Under the pieces are notes generated by a model, which worked only from the letters and a program-made list of their open reading frames with translations, did no database searches and had not been told where the DNA came from. The translations under genes were made by a program, and so were the position numbers. From positions 1-64,000 of the forward strand of contig JAJEBF010000004.1 of NCBI GenBank assembly GCA_022824025.1: a stretch of 64,000 nt of DNA, read 5' to 3'. The DNA is from Caldilineaceae bacterium (GTDB lineage: Bacteria > Chloroflexota > Anaerolineae > Caldilineales > Caldilineaceae). Below, piece by piece: positions 7,868 through 17,693 of this stretch (position 1 is the stretch's first letter; the number at the start of each line of letters is the position of its first letter).

Positions 7868-9244
7868 CTACTGCCCGACGAGGACAGGGTCGCCGGTCCG
7901 ATATGTTTGTGGGAATACAACGGTCGCGTTGACCGAGTCTTCGCCTGGCTGCTGGTATTGCACCACCGTAACCGCAGGATCGGGGAACTGATGCCACCAT
8001 TTGGGTTCGACACCGGCCTGCTGCGGTGTGTTGGAGCTGTTGATGGGAAACGTGATCGTTCCGAGCGCGCCCTCGTATACGATTTCCTCCAGCGCAGCGA
8101 TGACCGCCGCCGGGTCTGTCGTTCCTGCCTCCGTGATGGCCTGGCCGAGGATCCGAACGGCGTCGTAGGCGGCAAACGCGTAGGACTCTGCTCCCTCTTT
8201 GCCGGTGCGGGCCCCGTACTCGGCAAGAAAGCTGCGGGCAACGTCATTGTACAGTTGCGGCGGCAAGCCAATGCGGCGCACAAAACAGTGATTTCCATCA
8301 GGAACATTCTTCCAGAAGGCGTCGCTGACCAAGGCAACGTGCTCACACAGCGTTGGCACGTCCTGAGGCCCAATGCCGGCGTCGGCTGACTGCTGGGCGA
8401 AATTGTAAGAGGCCTCGCCTGTCGCCAGGGACATAATCAGGTCCGGCTCTTCCGCCTTGATCCTCTCAATGATCCCGGCGAAGTCCTGGGTCCCGATGTC
8501 GACGCCGAACGTGACCGATTCAATCCCCTCCTGGTTCAGGAGCCTGGAAGTGTCTTCGGCAGCCGGGATCCCGTAGTCAGTGTTCTCCGTCAGGAGGACT
8601 ACCTTGTCCAACTTCAGGCCCTCCTCATCTCGCAGCCAGGCCATGAATTTCACGTCCACGGCAGAGACCTCGGAGCTCAACGGCGCGATGCGAAATACCT
8701 GGGGATACTGTACGCTGGTGATGGTATCGTTCCATGTATTGGCGAAAACAACTGGAATGTTGTTATCGTGGGCCACTTCTTTGGCGACGACACCAACCGA
8801 ACTGTGATAGCCCCCTGCAATGGCGACGACGCCTTCCTGATTGATGAGTCGCTCGCTCGCTGCCGCGCCGCGCTCCGGCAGGCCTTCGCTGTCGACAACG
8901 ATCAGTTCAACCGGAAGCCCCAGCAGACCGCCGTTGTCGTTGATCTCGTCTGCGGCGATGATCATCGCGTCCCGCATGGCTTCGCCGCCCACAACAGATC
9001 CCGGCGCGGACAGCGGAACCAGCGCGCCGATTTTGATGGCCTCGCGGTCTGCTGAAGGCCGCGATTCAGCCTGCGTAGACTCCCCGGATTCCTGTTCGGC
9101 GGGGTCTGGTTGTCGCGAATCTGAAACTGAACGCTCTGCGGGGGTTGACGTTGAGCAGGCTGCCAAGAGCAGCTGCGCGATAAAGAGCGCGACGACACAA
9201 ATTGTGAAAGTAGAATTAGACCTCAAGATATTCTCCCGGTTCAT
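7868..9244 (-). CDS. ABC transporter substrate-binding lipoprotein (Leu/Ile/Val-type), copy 2
   Basis: A 458-residue paralogue of the next gene, with long identical stretches such as ALVPLSAPGSVVGGEAMRDA, AGGYHSSVGVVAKEVAHDN and LTENTDYGIPAAEDTSRLL. The signal peptide ends in lipobox LLAAC, Cys at about residue 30, followed by a Ser/Glu-rich linker. It should be anchored on the outer side of the membrane and present ligand to the LivHM permease encoded downstream. No strong ribosome site precedes the ATG at 9244. Two binding proteins for one permease commonly widen the substrate range; here that is inference. Divergence is mainly in the signal and linker, so the duplication looks established rather than recent. 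Confidence 0.88.
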   Translation of the reverse strand: MNRENILRSNSTFTICVVALFIAQLLLAACSTSTPAERSVSDSRQPDPAEQESGESTQAESRPSADREAIKIGALVPLSAPGSVVGGEAMRDAMIIAADEINDNGGLLGLPVELIVVDSEGLPERGAAASERLINQEGVVAIAGGYHSSVGVVAKEVAHDNNIPVVFANTWNDTITSVQYPQVFRIAPLSSEVSAVDVKFMAWLRDEEGLKLDKVVLLTENTDYGIPAAEDTSRLLNQEGIESVTFGVDIGTQDFAGIIERIKAEEPDLIMSLATGEASYNFAQQSADAGIGPQDVPTLCEHVALVSDAFWKNVPDGNHCFVRRIGLPPQLYNDVARSFLAEYGARTGKEGAESYAFAAYDAVRILGQAITEAGTTDPAAVIAALEEIVYEGALGTITFPINSSNTPQQAGVEPKWWHQFPDPAVTVVQYQQPGEDSVNATVVFPQTYRTGDPVLVGQ

Positions 9245-9344
9245 GGTTTGGAAACTCTTACTGTGTAAAGGCGTATAAGGATGGCTGCCAGGCCGCGCCG
9301 CCGGCCATTTCTCCAGTCAGAATACAGCGACATGCTGTCTCGGT

Positions 9345-10238
9345 TCACGTTTGCTTCTTCCCGTATTTGGGCATCCTGCTCAGGACAATTCTGTCGCGCA
9401 ATGAGGTGGGCAACCGTTCGATCCAGCGCCTCAACTGTGCGTCGCGGCCAACCAGGTAGCGGTTCCTGGGCCTGGCCGTCGTCAAGGCCCTCGACACGGT
9501 CCGCGCCACCTGCTCAGCATCCACGCCCTGTTGTTCCGCCAGCCTTTCAGATACGCTGGCCAGCAGTGGACCGTACTTGTCGAACGCGTCGGCAGGATAG
9601 TTCTGCAACTTTTCCTCAACGTAGCTCCGGGCCTTGTCCCAGATAACTGTATTGATCGCCCCTGGCTGCACGGAAACAACATCAATTCCCCAAGGCCAGA
9701 GCTCGAGGCGCAATCCATCGGTGAGTGCCTCCAGGGCAAATTTCGATGCGCAGTATGGGGAAACAAGCGGCGTCGAACTAAACCCTGCCATCGAGCTCAT
9801 CATTACAATTCGGCCTCTCGCCCTGCGCAACAGGGGAATGAACGCCTTGGTGACGGTGAGCGGAGCGATCGTGTTCGTTTCCAGGACTCTGCGCAGTTCG
9901 GCCGTGTCCACGTATTCGAGCAGGCCGCCGACGGCGATGCCGGCGTTATTGACAAGCCCGTGGAGACCCCGGCTCCCCACCTGTTGCCCCACCGCCTCGG
10001 CCGCTTCTGCAACCTGTTCGCCATCGGTCACATCAAGCAGGATCGTCTGCAACCTCGGCGTGCCCTCGTTCATCAAGTCCCTTGCATCGCTCTCTTTGCG
10101 CACGGTTGCGAATACCTGCCAGCCCTCCCGGTCCATCCGCGCCGCGCACGCGCGGCCAATGCCGCTGGAGGCCCCCGTGATCAGGACGGACCGGGGATGC
10201 CCCGGGGCCAAATTCTCGGATTGCCCTTCTCTAGCCAT
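9345..10238 (-). CDS. Short-chain dehydrogenase/reductase (classical SDR)
   Basis: A 297-residue NAD(P)-dependent oxidoreductase. It shows the cofactor glycine motif VLITGASSGIGRA at about residues 18-30, NNAG near residue 97, and the catalytic SSMAG with YCASK about 155-170. The C-terminal 100 residues are longer than in FabG-like enzymes and resemble the retinol/hydroxysteroid dehydrogenase-like SDRs that act on hydrophobic alcohols or ketones. Substrate unknown. It lies downstream of, and on the same strand as, the SDR-MaoC cluster, with 126 nt between it and the preceding SDR, so shared transcription is possible but not certain. Confidence 0.88.
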   Translation of the reverse strand: MAREGQSENLAPGHPRSVLITGASSGIGRACAARMDREGWQVFATVRKESDARDLMNEGTPRLQTILLDVTDGEQVAEAAEAVGQQVGSRGLHGLVNNAGIAVGGLLEYVDTAELRRVLETNTIAPLTVTKAFIPLLRRARGRIVMMSSMAGFSSTPLVSPYCASKFALEALTDGLRLELWPWGIDVVSVQPGAINTVIWDKARSYVEEKLQNYPADAFDKYGPLLASVSERLAEQQGVDAEQVARTVSRALTTARPRNRYLVGRDAQLRRWIERLPTSLRDRIVLSRMPKYGKKQT

Positions 10239-10364
10239 GGGTTTTTCAGACCGTATCAGGTAGGGTTCATCTCTTGCAATCGGGGACGCCTACGTGAGGA
10301 GAGGTAAACCGCGGTCGCCCCGGCTGATGGATGTCCGCTCGCGCGCGTCCTGGCTGCCTACAGG

Positions 10365-11201
10365 TTAGATGCCCATCCCGCCGGTCACTTCGAGCACGTG
10401 ACCGGTAATGTAGGCTGCCAGGGGCGAGGAGAGAAGAATGATTCCTGCGGCGGCCTCTTCGATCGTGGCCGGACGGCCGAGGGGAATTCGGGCGTCGATG
10501 TCTTTATCGAGCATCGATCGGACCTTGGCGGGAATGCCCAGCGTCACCTCGTGTCCATCGATCTCGATTGACTCCTCCTGAATCTCCTGGGCGCGAGTCA
10601 AACGTGTGTCGATGAAGCCGAAGGCGACGGCGTTGCACCGAATTCCCAACCTGCCCCATTCCTTGGCGATCGTCTTGGTCAGCCCTACGATCCCCATCTT
10701 TCCCGCTGCGTAGTTGGCCTGGCCGATATTGCCGTGCAGCCCGGACGTTGAGGAAACGTTTACGATGCACCGGTTGACGGTTGGACCCCCGGACTCCATT
10801 TCGGCCGCGGCGGCGTCCCGCAAATAGGGCGCAGCTGCTCGTATCATACGAAACGGCGCGGTCAAATGGACGTCCAGTATTGCTTGCCACTGTTCGTCGC
10901 CGATCCTGTGCGCCATTCCATCCCAGGTATAGCCGGCATTGTTTACGAGGACGTTCAGTCCTCCATACTTTTCCGCTGCCGCCGCCATCAGCTGTTCTGG
11001 AAAGACCGGGTCTGTCACGTCGCCGGCGACCGAGATTGCCTGCCCGCCGCGAGAAAGAATCGTGTGCGCGGTCTCGTCGGCTGGGCCGGCCTCAAGATCG
11101 TTCACAACGACGCTGGCGCCATGGTCCGCGAATTGGAGCGCGGCGCTTGCGCCGATGCCTCGTCCGGCGCCTGTAATCACAACTGTCTGGTCTTGAAACA
11201 T
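10365..11201 (-). CDS. SDR family oxidoreductase (FabG-like)
   Basis: A 278-residue SDR. I start it at the ATG at 11201, where MFQDQTVVITGAGRGIG begins directly with the family's first strand; the longer frame to 11288 overlaps the MaoC gene and adds 29 unrelated residues. NNAG, the catalytic Ser of NVSSTSG, and the Tyr-Lys pair in NYAAGK are present. A short insertion (DAAAAEMESGGPTVN) lies before the catalytic Ser, and a charged insertion lies near residue 215. The gap to the upstream MaoC gene is 43 nt. With that neighbour it suggests reduction or oxidation of a 3-hydroxyacyl-type intermediate; the exact substrate is not shown. Confidence 0.88.
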   Translation of the reverse strand: MFQDQTVVITGAGRGIGASAALQFADHGASVVVNDLEAGPADETAHTILSRGGQAISVAGDVTDPVFPEQLMAAAAEKYGGLNVLVNNAGYTWDGMAHRIGDEQWQAILDVHLTAPFRMIRAAAPYLRDAAAAEMESGGPTVNRCIVNVSSTSGLHGNIGQANYAAGKMGIVGLTKTIAKEWGRLGIRCNAVAFGFIDTRLTRAQEIQEESIEIDGHEVTLGIPAKVRSMLDKDIDARIPLGRPATIEEAAAGIILLSSPLAAYITGHVLEVTGGMGI

Positions 11202-11244
11202 TCGGGATTCCGGGCTGTCCTGGCCAGCCGCCTCGTGAGTGCAG

Positions 11245-11724
11245 TCACTCCTGGTTGAAGTAGAGGCGGGCAACCATTTCGGCAACACATGTTGGCTTTT
11301 CCACCCCTTCTATCTCCACGGTAACGTTGTGAATCAACTGCAGCCCATTTCCGCGGACCTCTTCCACGGATTGCAGCTGCGTATGGGCGCGAATGCGAGA
11401 GCCCGCAAGAAGGGGATGGGGAAAACGCACGCGGTTCAGGCCATAGTTGACCGTAAGCGCAATTCCCGGATACTTCGGCTTGTCCGGTTCGACCATCCCG
11501 GTCAGATGGGGTATCAGCGCCAGCGTGAAGAAGCCGTGGGCGACCGGCGCGCCAAATGGTGAATCGCGCGCGGCGCGCTCCACGTCGACGTGAATCCACT
11601 GGTGGTCCAGCGTTGCATCGGCAAAGGCGCTGATCATCTCCTGCGTCACCGTAAACCAGGCGCCTGGGGCAGACTCGGCTCCGATTTTCGATTGCAGGTC
11701 CTCAAGGGCAGCTTGGCGTGACAT
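11245..11724 (-). CDS. MaoC-like hot-dog enoyl-CoA hydratase
   Basis: A 159-residue single hot-dog protein of the MaoC/(R)-specific enoyl-CoA hydratase family. The hydratase motif is plain: DHQWIHVDVERA followed by FGAPVAHGFFTL, supplying the catalytic Asp and His. It would add water to a trans-2-enoyl thioester to give a (R)-3-hydroxyacyl thioester, which the SDR partners could oxidise or release. It lies between two SDR genes on the same strand, 34 nt after one and 43 nt before the other, consistent with a small acyl-CoA operon. The physiological chain length is unknown. Confidence 0.88.
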   Translation of the reverse strand: MSRQAALEDLQSKIGAESAPGAWFTVTQEMISAFADATLDHQWIHVDVERAARDSPFGAPVAHGFFTLALIPHLTGMVEPDKPKYPGIALTVNYGLNRVRFPHPLLAGSRIRAHTQLQSVEEVRGNGLQLIHNVTVEIEGVEKPTCVAEMVARLYFNQE

Positions 11725-11758
11725 CGTTATCTCCGTTTCTTTTTGCTGGGAATGTGAA

Positions 11759-12508
11759 TCATGCCGTCATGCCGCCGTCCAGATTCAGGGCCTGGCCGGT
11801 TATGAATGCTGACTGCTCCGTACACAGCCAGAGGATCGCATCGGCGACATCGCGCGGAAGCCCGAAGCGGCGCATGGGGATTCGTTGCAGCATCTTTTCC
11901 TTCCGGCGGGGATTGTCTCTGATGAGGGGCTCGATCAGCGGCGTTTCGGTGTAAACAGGACAGACCGCATTGACGCGAATGTTGTGGCGGGCCGCCTCCT
12001 GCGCGGCGACGCGAGTCAGGCCGATCACACCATGTTTGGATGCAGTGTAAGCGGACTGATATGGAAGGCCGCGTATGCCGGCAATTGAGGAAACATTGAC
12101 AATCGAGCCGCCCGCGGCGGACATCCGCCTGATCTCCTCCTGCATACAGTAAAAGACGCCGCTGAGATTGACCGACAGCACCCTGTCCCAACTGTCGTGT
12201 GGATAGGTATGGACAGCTTCCTGGGGCCCGGCAATGCCGGCATTGTTGACGGCAAAGTCCAGGCTGTCAAAGTGATCTGCGGCTGCCTCAAACAGGCGTT
12301 TCACTTCTTGAGCGTCCGAAACATCACATTGAACGAAGAGCCCTTCCACGCCGCAATCCCGGACCAGGCGCAAGGATTCTTCACCGCCCTCCGGGTTGAT
12401 GTCGGCCAAGACGACCGAAGCGCCTTCCTGCGCGAAGCAGCGTGCCGTCTCTCGCCCAATCCCCGAACCGGCGCCCGTCACCAGCGCCACCTTTCCTTCG
12501 AACGTCAT
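11759..12508 (-). CDS. SDR family oxidoreductase (FabG-like)
   Basis: A 249-residue SDR starting at the ATG at 12508 (MTFEGKVALVTGAGSGIG); the longer frame to 12568 overlaps the 3' end of the preceding binding-protein gene and is rejected. Present are the TGxxxGIG cofactor loop, NNAG, the catalytic Ser in NVSSIAG, YTASK, and the C-terminal ITGQALNLDGGMTA typical of 3-oxoacyl-ACP-reductase-like SDRs. It is first in the SDR-MaoC-SDR set and 40 nt after the binding-protein stop. Likely a 3-hydroxyacyl or sugar/polyol dehydrogenase; family is sure, substrate is not. Confidence 0.88.
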   Translation of the reverse strand: MTFEGKVALVTGAGSGIGRETARCFAQEGASVVLADINPEGGEESLRLVRDCGVEGLFVQCDVSDAQEVKRLFEAAADHFDSLDFAVNNAGIAGPQEAVHTYPHDSWDRVLSVNLSGVFYCMQEEIRRMSAAGGSIVNVSSIAGIRGLPYQSAYTASKHGVIGLTRVAAQEAARHNIRVNAVCPVYTETPLIEPLIRDNPRRKEKMLQRIPMRRFGLPRDVADAILWLCTEQSAFITGQALNLDGGMTA

Positions 12509-12548
12509 CGCAAATTCTCGCGGTTGGATTGAAACAAACGGTATCCCC

Positions 12549-13862
12549 TCAATTGGACTCCCCTTCATCTGGCGCCTTGCGCAGGGATTCCCCTAACGCT
12601 TGCATTTCGGCCAGGAAATCTGAGGCTTCGATCTGGGCGGCAAAGAGCTGTACCATGCCCCGGTTAAAGGAATTCACCAATGTCTCGAAACCGGGCGGCA
12701 GTTGCCAGACCCAAGCAGTGTTCACGGAATCGGCAAAGGGCGCCAGCAAAGGAAATTTCTCCCGCCATTCATCCCGCTGCGCTGTGATCGCCGGCATCCA
12801 GCTGCCGTCATTCGGCAGCGCGGCGACCACGGCAGGGCTGCTGAGAAAGGCTGCCAGCGCAAAGGCTTCCCGCTCCCAAGGCGAGTCTGCCGAGACTGCG
12901 TAGCAGCTGGTGAACGCCACCGTGGTGTTGCGTCCTCCCGGCCCCGTGGGCAAGGGCGCGACACCGTAGCGAAAGTCCGGGAATTCGGCCTCGAAATAGG
13001 GCGCGATCCAGTTCCCCTCTATGGTTAACGCCCCTTTGCCTTTTCCCAGGACCTCCCCAGCCCACTCATTGTTTGACTCGCCGGCATGTCCGGCAAAATT
13101 GTCGCGAAAGATCTGAATGTACCAGTCCATGGCCGCGGCCGCTGCATCCGATTGAACGGACAGGCCGCCGCCCGCGTCGATTATTGTACCACCAGCCGCA
13201 AACAAAAAGGGCAGCCAGCGGGAAAGGTCTGGCGATTCGATCAAGCCGAATCGGTTTCGTTCCACGTCGGTCTGTTCAATCGCCACTGTCCTCAACGCCT
13301 CCCAGTCGGTTGGGGGCGCAAGGCCGGACCCGGCCAATCCCGCGCTGTCGTAAACCAGGCCAAGGGTCCGCACTTCGCGCGGCAGACAGTAACGATGTCC
13401 TGCTCCGCCCCCCTCAGGCCAAACGAAGGCCGCCGCCAGATTTGGGGGATAGCCGGCAGGATCGTAGAAACCGTCCTCCGCCGGGGCGAGAAGACCCTGC
13501 TCAACCAGGTCTGGAAAGAGGAAACCTGTAACGACAAAGAGATCCGGCGGCCTATCCTCTCGCAAGCTCCGGCGAAGCTCTTCGGTGTAGCTGGCAGAAG
13601 TGGAAACTTCGACTTGGATCTCCCTTTCCGCAGCCCAGGCATCAACGCGGGCCCGTAGCGCTTGGGTTACCTCGCCTTCCTCGATCAAGAAGACGCGTAG
13701 TTCCTGCGCCTGTGAAACCGGTTCGCCCTGCCAGGGCAGAAAAGGCAGTTCAGGCAAACGATTCCGAAACGGAAGCGCGTCGCATCCGGCCAGAAGCAGG
13801 AACGGCAGCAGGAGGCCCAGAGCCCTTGCCGCTCTCCGGAGAAAGGGAGGGCAATCTGCCAT
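12549..13862 (-). CDS. Extracellular solute-binding lipoprotein, sugar-type (family 1)
   Basis: A 437-residue binding protein resembling maltose/sn-glycerol-3-phosphate-type proteins. Start at the ATG at 13862 is favoured by GAAGGG just upstream and because the longer frame overlaps gcvH. The signal peptide ends in lipobox LLAGC (Cys about residue 27). Family features include RPPDLFVVTGFLFPDLVEQG, MDWYIQIFRDN, GKGALTIEGNWIAPYF and the SSPAVVAALP-type hinge region. No matching permease or ATPase is in the window, so it is an orphan that must use a transporter encoded elsewhere. Ligand unknown. It lies 34 nt after gcvH on the same strand. Confidence 0.85.
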   Translation of the reverse strand: MADCPPFLRRAARALGLLLPFLLLAGCDALPFRNRLPELPFLPWQGEPVSQAQELRVFLIEEGEVTQALRARVDAWAAEREIQVEVSTSASYTEELRRSLREDRPPDLFVVTGFLFPDLVEQGLLAPAEDGFYDPAGYPPNLAAAFVWPEGGGAGHRYCLPREVRTLGLVYDSAGLAGSGLAPPTDWEALRTVAIEQTDVERNRFGLIESPDLSRWLPFLFAAGGTIIDAGGGLSVQSDAAAAAMDWYIQIFRDNFAGHAGESNNEWAGEVLGKGKGALTIEGNWIAPYFEAEFPDFRYGVAPLPTGPGGRNTTVAFTSCYAVSADSPWEREAFALAAFLSSPAVVAALPNDGSWMPAITAQRDEWREKFPLLAPFADSVNTAWVWQLPPGFETLVNSFNRGMVQLFAAQIEASDFLAEMQALGESLRKAPDEGESN

Positions 13863-13896
13863 GCTGCCCTTCGCTATGCTGTTCCCCGGCCTTTCT

Positions 13897-14289
13897 TCAC
13901 TGCTGACTCTCAACGAACGCTGAATAAGCATCTGCGTCCATCAGGTTATCCAGCTCGGCAGCGTCTACGACGGCTATTTTCAGGAACCAGGCGCCGTAAG
14001 GGTCACTGTTAACCAGCTCCGGGGTGTCGTTCAATTCCTCGTTGACCGCGGCGACAGAGCCGGAAACGGGGGCGATGATGTCTTCTGCTGCCTTGACCGA
14101 TTCAACGACTGCGACGGCTTCGCCGGCAGTTACTTCAACGCCGATTTCAGGCAGTTCGACAAACACGATGTCACTCATCATATCCTGCGCCGCATCGCTG
14201 ATGCCGATGACGACCTCCTCGTTCTCCTGTTTCACCCATTCGTGCGTGTCGGCGTACATCAGATTCGACTCGTATTGGTAGGATGCCAT
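13897..14289 (-). CDS. gcvH: Glycine cleavage system H protein
   Basis: A 130-residue lipoyl carrier of the glycine cleavage complex that shuttles the methylamine group between the P, T and L proteins. The lipoyl site is VVESVKAAEDIIAPVSG, with the modified Lys at about residue 66. The N-terminal YADTHEWVK and C-terminal LMDADAYSAFVESQ are typical, and the length is normal for the family. No gcvT or gcvP lies nearby, so the rest of the complex is encoded elsewhere. Alternatively the protein could serve mainly as a lipoate donor or relay. It is 146 nt after ileS on the same strand. Confidence 0.95.
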   Translation of the reverse strand: MASYQYESNLMYADTHEWVKQENEEVVIGISDAAQDMMSDIVFVELPEIGVEVTAGEAVAVVESVKAAEDIIAPVSGSVAAVNEELNDTPELVNSDPYGAWFLKIAVVDAAELDNLMDADAYSAFVESQQ

Positions 14290-14435
14290 TCAGATATTCC
14301 TTTGTTACCTGGGCCGTCAGAGTACAGTTGGCCGGTTTCTCGCGCTGGCAGGACCCGCCGTTTAGGCGTCGCTGTCAATGGGAATGCGGGCCACAGGGCA
14401 GGGCCTGCCTTGCCAGGTCTTCGACCGGCTCGTGT

Positions 14436-17400
14436 CTATTGAACTCTGTTCAGGCCAACAGTCACTTCGTCTTCACCCATCGGAAACGTGACGACTTTAC
14501 CGTCAAATGCGCGTCCGAATTCATTCGTCAGACTGAAATCGAGCGTGAGCGTTTCGGTCGCGATATAGTTTTTGTGCGCTGAAATCAGTTCCGTCATCAG
14601 CGGTGAATCGGATACCGTCAGGTTGATTCGATCACTGATTTCCAGTTCGGAGTCCTTGCGCAGCTGCTGGACGCGGCGTACAAGCTCGCGTGCCTGGCCC
14701 TCGAGCTCCAGTTCAGGTGTCAATGTCGTTGAGACTGCGACCAGATAGCCCCCGTCTTCAGCTACGGCAAGACCGGCTCGGGGCGTCCGGCGAATCTCCA
14801 CATCCTCCGGCTCGACAGTGTATTCCTCGTCCCCATCAACGACTGTCACCGATTCGCCGGCGTCAAATTTTGCTGCCAGATCACTCAGGTCCATTTCAGC
14901 AAACCGGCCCCTGATAACAGGATAGCCGCGGCCATATTTCTGGCCAAGCTGTTTAGGCAGCGGAAAGACACTCACATCGACCAGGTCACCGGCTTCACCG
15001 GCAAAGGCCAGCTCCTTTACATTCAGTTCGGACAGGAGCAGAGCTCTAAGCCTCTCCAGCCCCGAATTCTCTGACTCAGTTCGGGCGCGAATGACAACCT
15101 GTTGCAGCGGCTGCCGCACCTTCAATGCCGCGGACTCTCGCGCCGCCCGGCCCAGCGTTGTCACCTTTTGGGCGAGCGCCATGTCGGCATGGAGGCGATC
15201 GTCAATGGCGGTCTCGTCCGCTTGCGGCCACCTCGCCAGATGGACCGAATCCGGCGCGCCGGGTTCGACGGAGGCCACCAGGTTCTGGTAGATCTCCTCC
15301 GCCATGAACGGGATCGCCGGCGCAAGCAGTTTCGACAGCGTAACCAGCGTCTGCCGGAGCGTGGACAGGGCCGCAGTGTCGCCATCCCAGAATCGCCTCC
15401 TATTGAGCCTCACATACCAGTTGCTGAGCTCGTCGACAAAGTCAGCGATAGGCCGGGTTGCCGCCGTGACATCGTAGGCTTCGTAGGCTTCCGTCACATC
15501 GCGCGTCAACCGGTTCAACTCGGACCGGAGCCATCGATCCAGGAGGCGGGCCTCTTCAGAAGGCCCGGCGGGATGCGTGCCAGCGCCTTTCTCTTCCTGG
15601 GATTCGGCGAGATTGGCGTACACAACATAGAAGCTGTACGTATTCCACAGCGTATTCAGGAACCGCCGCTTCACCTCCGCGACCAGGTTTCCGCTGAATC
15701 GGCGGGCGTTTCCGGGCGGGCCGGCCGTGTACATGTACCATCGGGTCGCGTCGGCGCCGTGTTCAGCGAAAACCTGCCAGGGGTTGACCACATTGCCCCG
15801 GGACTTGCTCATCTTGGAGCCGTCTTCGGCGAGAATGTGGCCGAGGCAGATGACATTTTTGAACGCAGGACGGTCAAACAACAGGGTGCTGACCGCGTGC
15901 AGCGTGTAGAACCATCCGCGCGTCTGATCGATCGCCTCACAGATGTAGTCGGCCTGCTGATACGTTTCCCACTCCTTCTGATTCGAGAAGGGGTAGTGCC
16001 ACTGGGCAACCGGCATCGAACCGCTGTCGAACCAGACATCGCAGAGCTCGCTGACGCGACGCATCGTGCCGCCGTCGGGGGCGGGCCAGGTGATTTCATC
16101 CACGAACGGTCGGTGCAGATCCAACTCCTTGAGGTCCTGCCCGCTCTTTTCCGACAGTTCGGCCAGGCTGCCGATGCACTCCATGTAGTCGCTGCCGGGG
16201 GCGTCGCTCTTCCAAATAGGTATCGGTGTGGCCCAGTATCGATCACGCCCCAGGGCCCAGTCCACATTATTTTCCAGCCAGCGCCCAAAACGACCGCCGC
16301 GGATGTGGTCGGGCACCCAGTTGATCGTGTCATTCAGCGCCACCAACCTGTCCTTGAATTCGCTGGTGCGCAGGTACCAGGTCTCTTTCGCCCAGTAGAT
16401 CAAGGGCGTGTCGCATCTCCAGCAGAACGGGTAGGTGTGTTCATAGGTACCGGCCTTGTATAGCAGACCCCTCGCCTTCAGGTCCTCGGTAATGTGGGGA
16501 TCAGCGTCTTTGACGAAAAGGCCGGCCCAGGGGGTCACCTCCTCCTTGAACTGTCCCAGGGCGTCGACCGTATGAAAGACCGGCAGGTTATGGGTCTGTC
16601 CGACTGCGAGGTCGTCCGCGCCGAAGGCCGGGGCAATGTGGACAATGCCCGTGCCGTCGTCTGTGCTGACGAAATCGGCGGCGATCACATAGGCAAATCG
16701 CTCTTCCACAGGGGGGCCGAAGCGGAAAAGGGGCTCGTACTCCTTGCCGATGAGCGCTTCCCCCTTCATCTCGTCCACCAACGCATAGCCTGGCGCGAGA
16801 ACATCCTCGGCCAGCTCCTTCGCCACATAGAGAAGCGAGCCGGAACTGTCCCTCACTTTGAGATAGTCAATGCCTTTGCCCACGGCCAGCGCCGCGTTGC
16901 CCGGAAGCGTCCAGGGCGTCGTGGTCCAGGCCAGCAGAAAAGTGTTTTCCTCGTCTTTCACAGCGAACTTGACATATACACTCGGGTCGACGGTCCCTTC
17001 TTTGTAACCAAGCGAGAGTTCATGGCTGCTGAGCGGCGTGCCGCAGCGGGGACAGTACGGGACGACCTTGTACCCTTCAAAAAGTAGGCCCTTATTCCAA
17101 AGCTGTTGCAGGATCCACCAGAGAGATTGGACGTACTCATTGTTCATCGTCACGTATGCGTCGTCGAGGCTGACCCAGAATGCCATTCTTTCGGTCAGGG
17201 CTTCCCAGTCACTGAGATACTCCCAGACCGATTCCTTGCACATCTGGTTGAACCTGGCCACGCCATACTCTTCGATTTGCTCCTTCCCGGTGAGGCCGAG
17301 CTGTTTCTCGACCTCCAGCTCCACCGGGAGGCCATGGGTATCCCAGCCGCCTTTACGCAAGACGTGATAGCCCTGCATCGTCTTGTAGCGCGGGAACATG

Positions 17401-17654
17401 TCCTTGAACGCGCGCGCGAGTACATGGTGGATGCCCGGTCGGCCATTGGCTGTCGGCGGCCCTTCGAAAAAGACATATTCGGGGCCGCCTTCCCGCTCCT
17501 GCATGGACCGCTCGAAAACACTCTTTTCTTTCCAAAGCTTCAGGATCGCCTCTTCACGCTCAGGAAAGGATACGCTGGCGGGCACCGGATTGAATTTGCC
17601 GCGCTCCCCGCGTCCGTTTGTCGCGGGGGGCGAACCGGAGGTTGACTGAGTCAT
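14436..17654 (-). CDS. ileS: Isoleucyl-tRNA synthetase
   Basis: A 1072-residue cytoplasmic class I synthetase that charges tRNA-Ile. The HIGH-equivalent is in [20 protein letters not shown] (residues ~66-85), the variant seen in the longer, eukaryote-like IleRS type that often tolerates mupirocin. The editing domain follows, with [15 protein letters not shown] and [14 protein letters not shown]. The KMSKS loop is [15 protein letters not shown], first Lys at about residue 614. The C-terminal anticodon-binding half ends in a ~150-residue domain common in this type. It starts 39 nt after the alaX-like stop, with AGGGA upstream of the ATG, and is controlled by the Ile T-box leader upstream of that gene. 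Mupirocin tolerance is inference from type only. Confidence 0.97.
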   Translation of the reverse strand: MTQSTSGSPPATNGRGERGKFNPVPASVSFPEREEAILKLWKEKSVFERSMQEREGGPEYVFFEGPPTANGRPGIHHVLARAFKDMFPRYKTMQGYHVLRKGGWDTHGLPVELEVEKQLGLTGKEQIEEYGVARFNQMCKESVWEYLSDWEALTERMAFWVSLDDAYVTMNNEYVQSLWWILQQLWNKGLLFEGYKVVPYCPRCGTPLSSHELSLGYKEGTVDPSVYVKFAVKDEENTFLLAWTTTPWTLPGNAALAVGKGIDYLKVRDSSGSLLYVAKELAEDVLAPGYALVDEMKGEALIGKEYEPLFRFGPPVEERFAYVIAADFVSTDDGTGIVHIAPAFGADDLAVGQTHNLPVFHTVDALGQFKEEVTPWAGLFVKDADPHITEDLKARGLLYKAGTYEHTYPFCWRCDTPLIYWAKETWYLRTSEFKDRLVALNDTINWVPDHIRGGRFGRWLENNVDWALGRDRYWATPIPIWKSDAPGSDYMECIGSLAELSEKSGQDLKELDLHRPFVDEITWPAPDGGTMRRVSELCDVWFDSGSMPVAQWHYPFSNQKEWETYQQADYICEAIDQTRGWFYTLHAVSTLLFDRPAFKNVICLGHILAEDGSKMSKSRGNVVNPWQVFAEHGADATRWYMYTAGPPGNARRFSGNLVAEVKRRFLNTLWNTYSFYVVYANLAESQEEKGAGTHPAGPSEEARLLDRWLRSELNRLTRDVTEAYEAYDVTAATRPIADFVDELSNWYVRLNRRRFWDGDTAALSTLRQTLVTLSKLLAPAIPFMAEEIYQNLVASVEPGAPDSVHLARWPQADETAIDDRLHADMALAQKVTTLGRAARESAALKVRQPLQQVVIRARTESENSGLERLRALLLSELNVKELAFAGEAGDLVDVSVFPLPKQLGQKYGRGYPVIRGRFAEMDLSDLAAKFDAGESVTVVDGDEEYTVEPEDVEIRRTPRAGLAVAEDGGYLVAVSTTLTPELELEGQARELVRRVQQLRKDSELEISDRINLTVSDSPLMTELISAHKNYIATETLTLDFSLTNEFGRAFDGKVVTFPMGEDEVTVGLNRVQ

Positions 17655-17693
17655 TTTGCATTCCCTGATGATTGCTTGATTTCAAACCCGACT

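Noticed and set aside
15102..16463. 453-codon plus-strand frame opposite ileS
   Set aside because: Antisense to a clear ileS gene with conserved motifs; no ribosome site or family motif on the plus strand.
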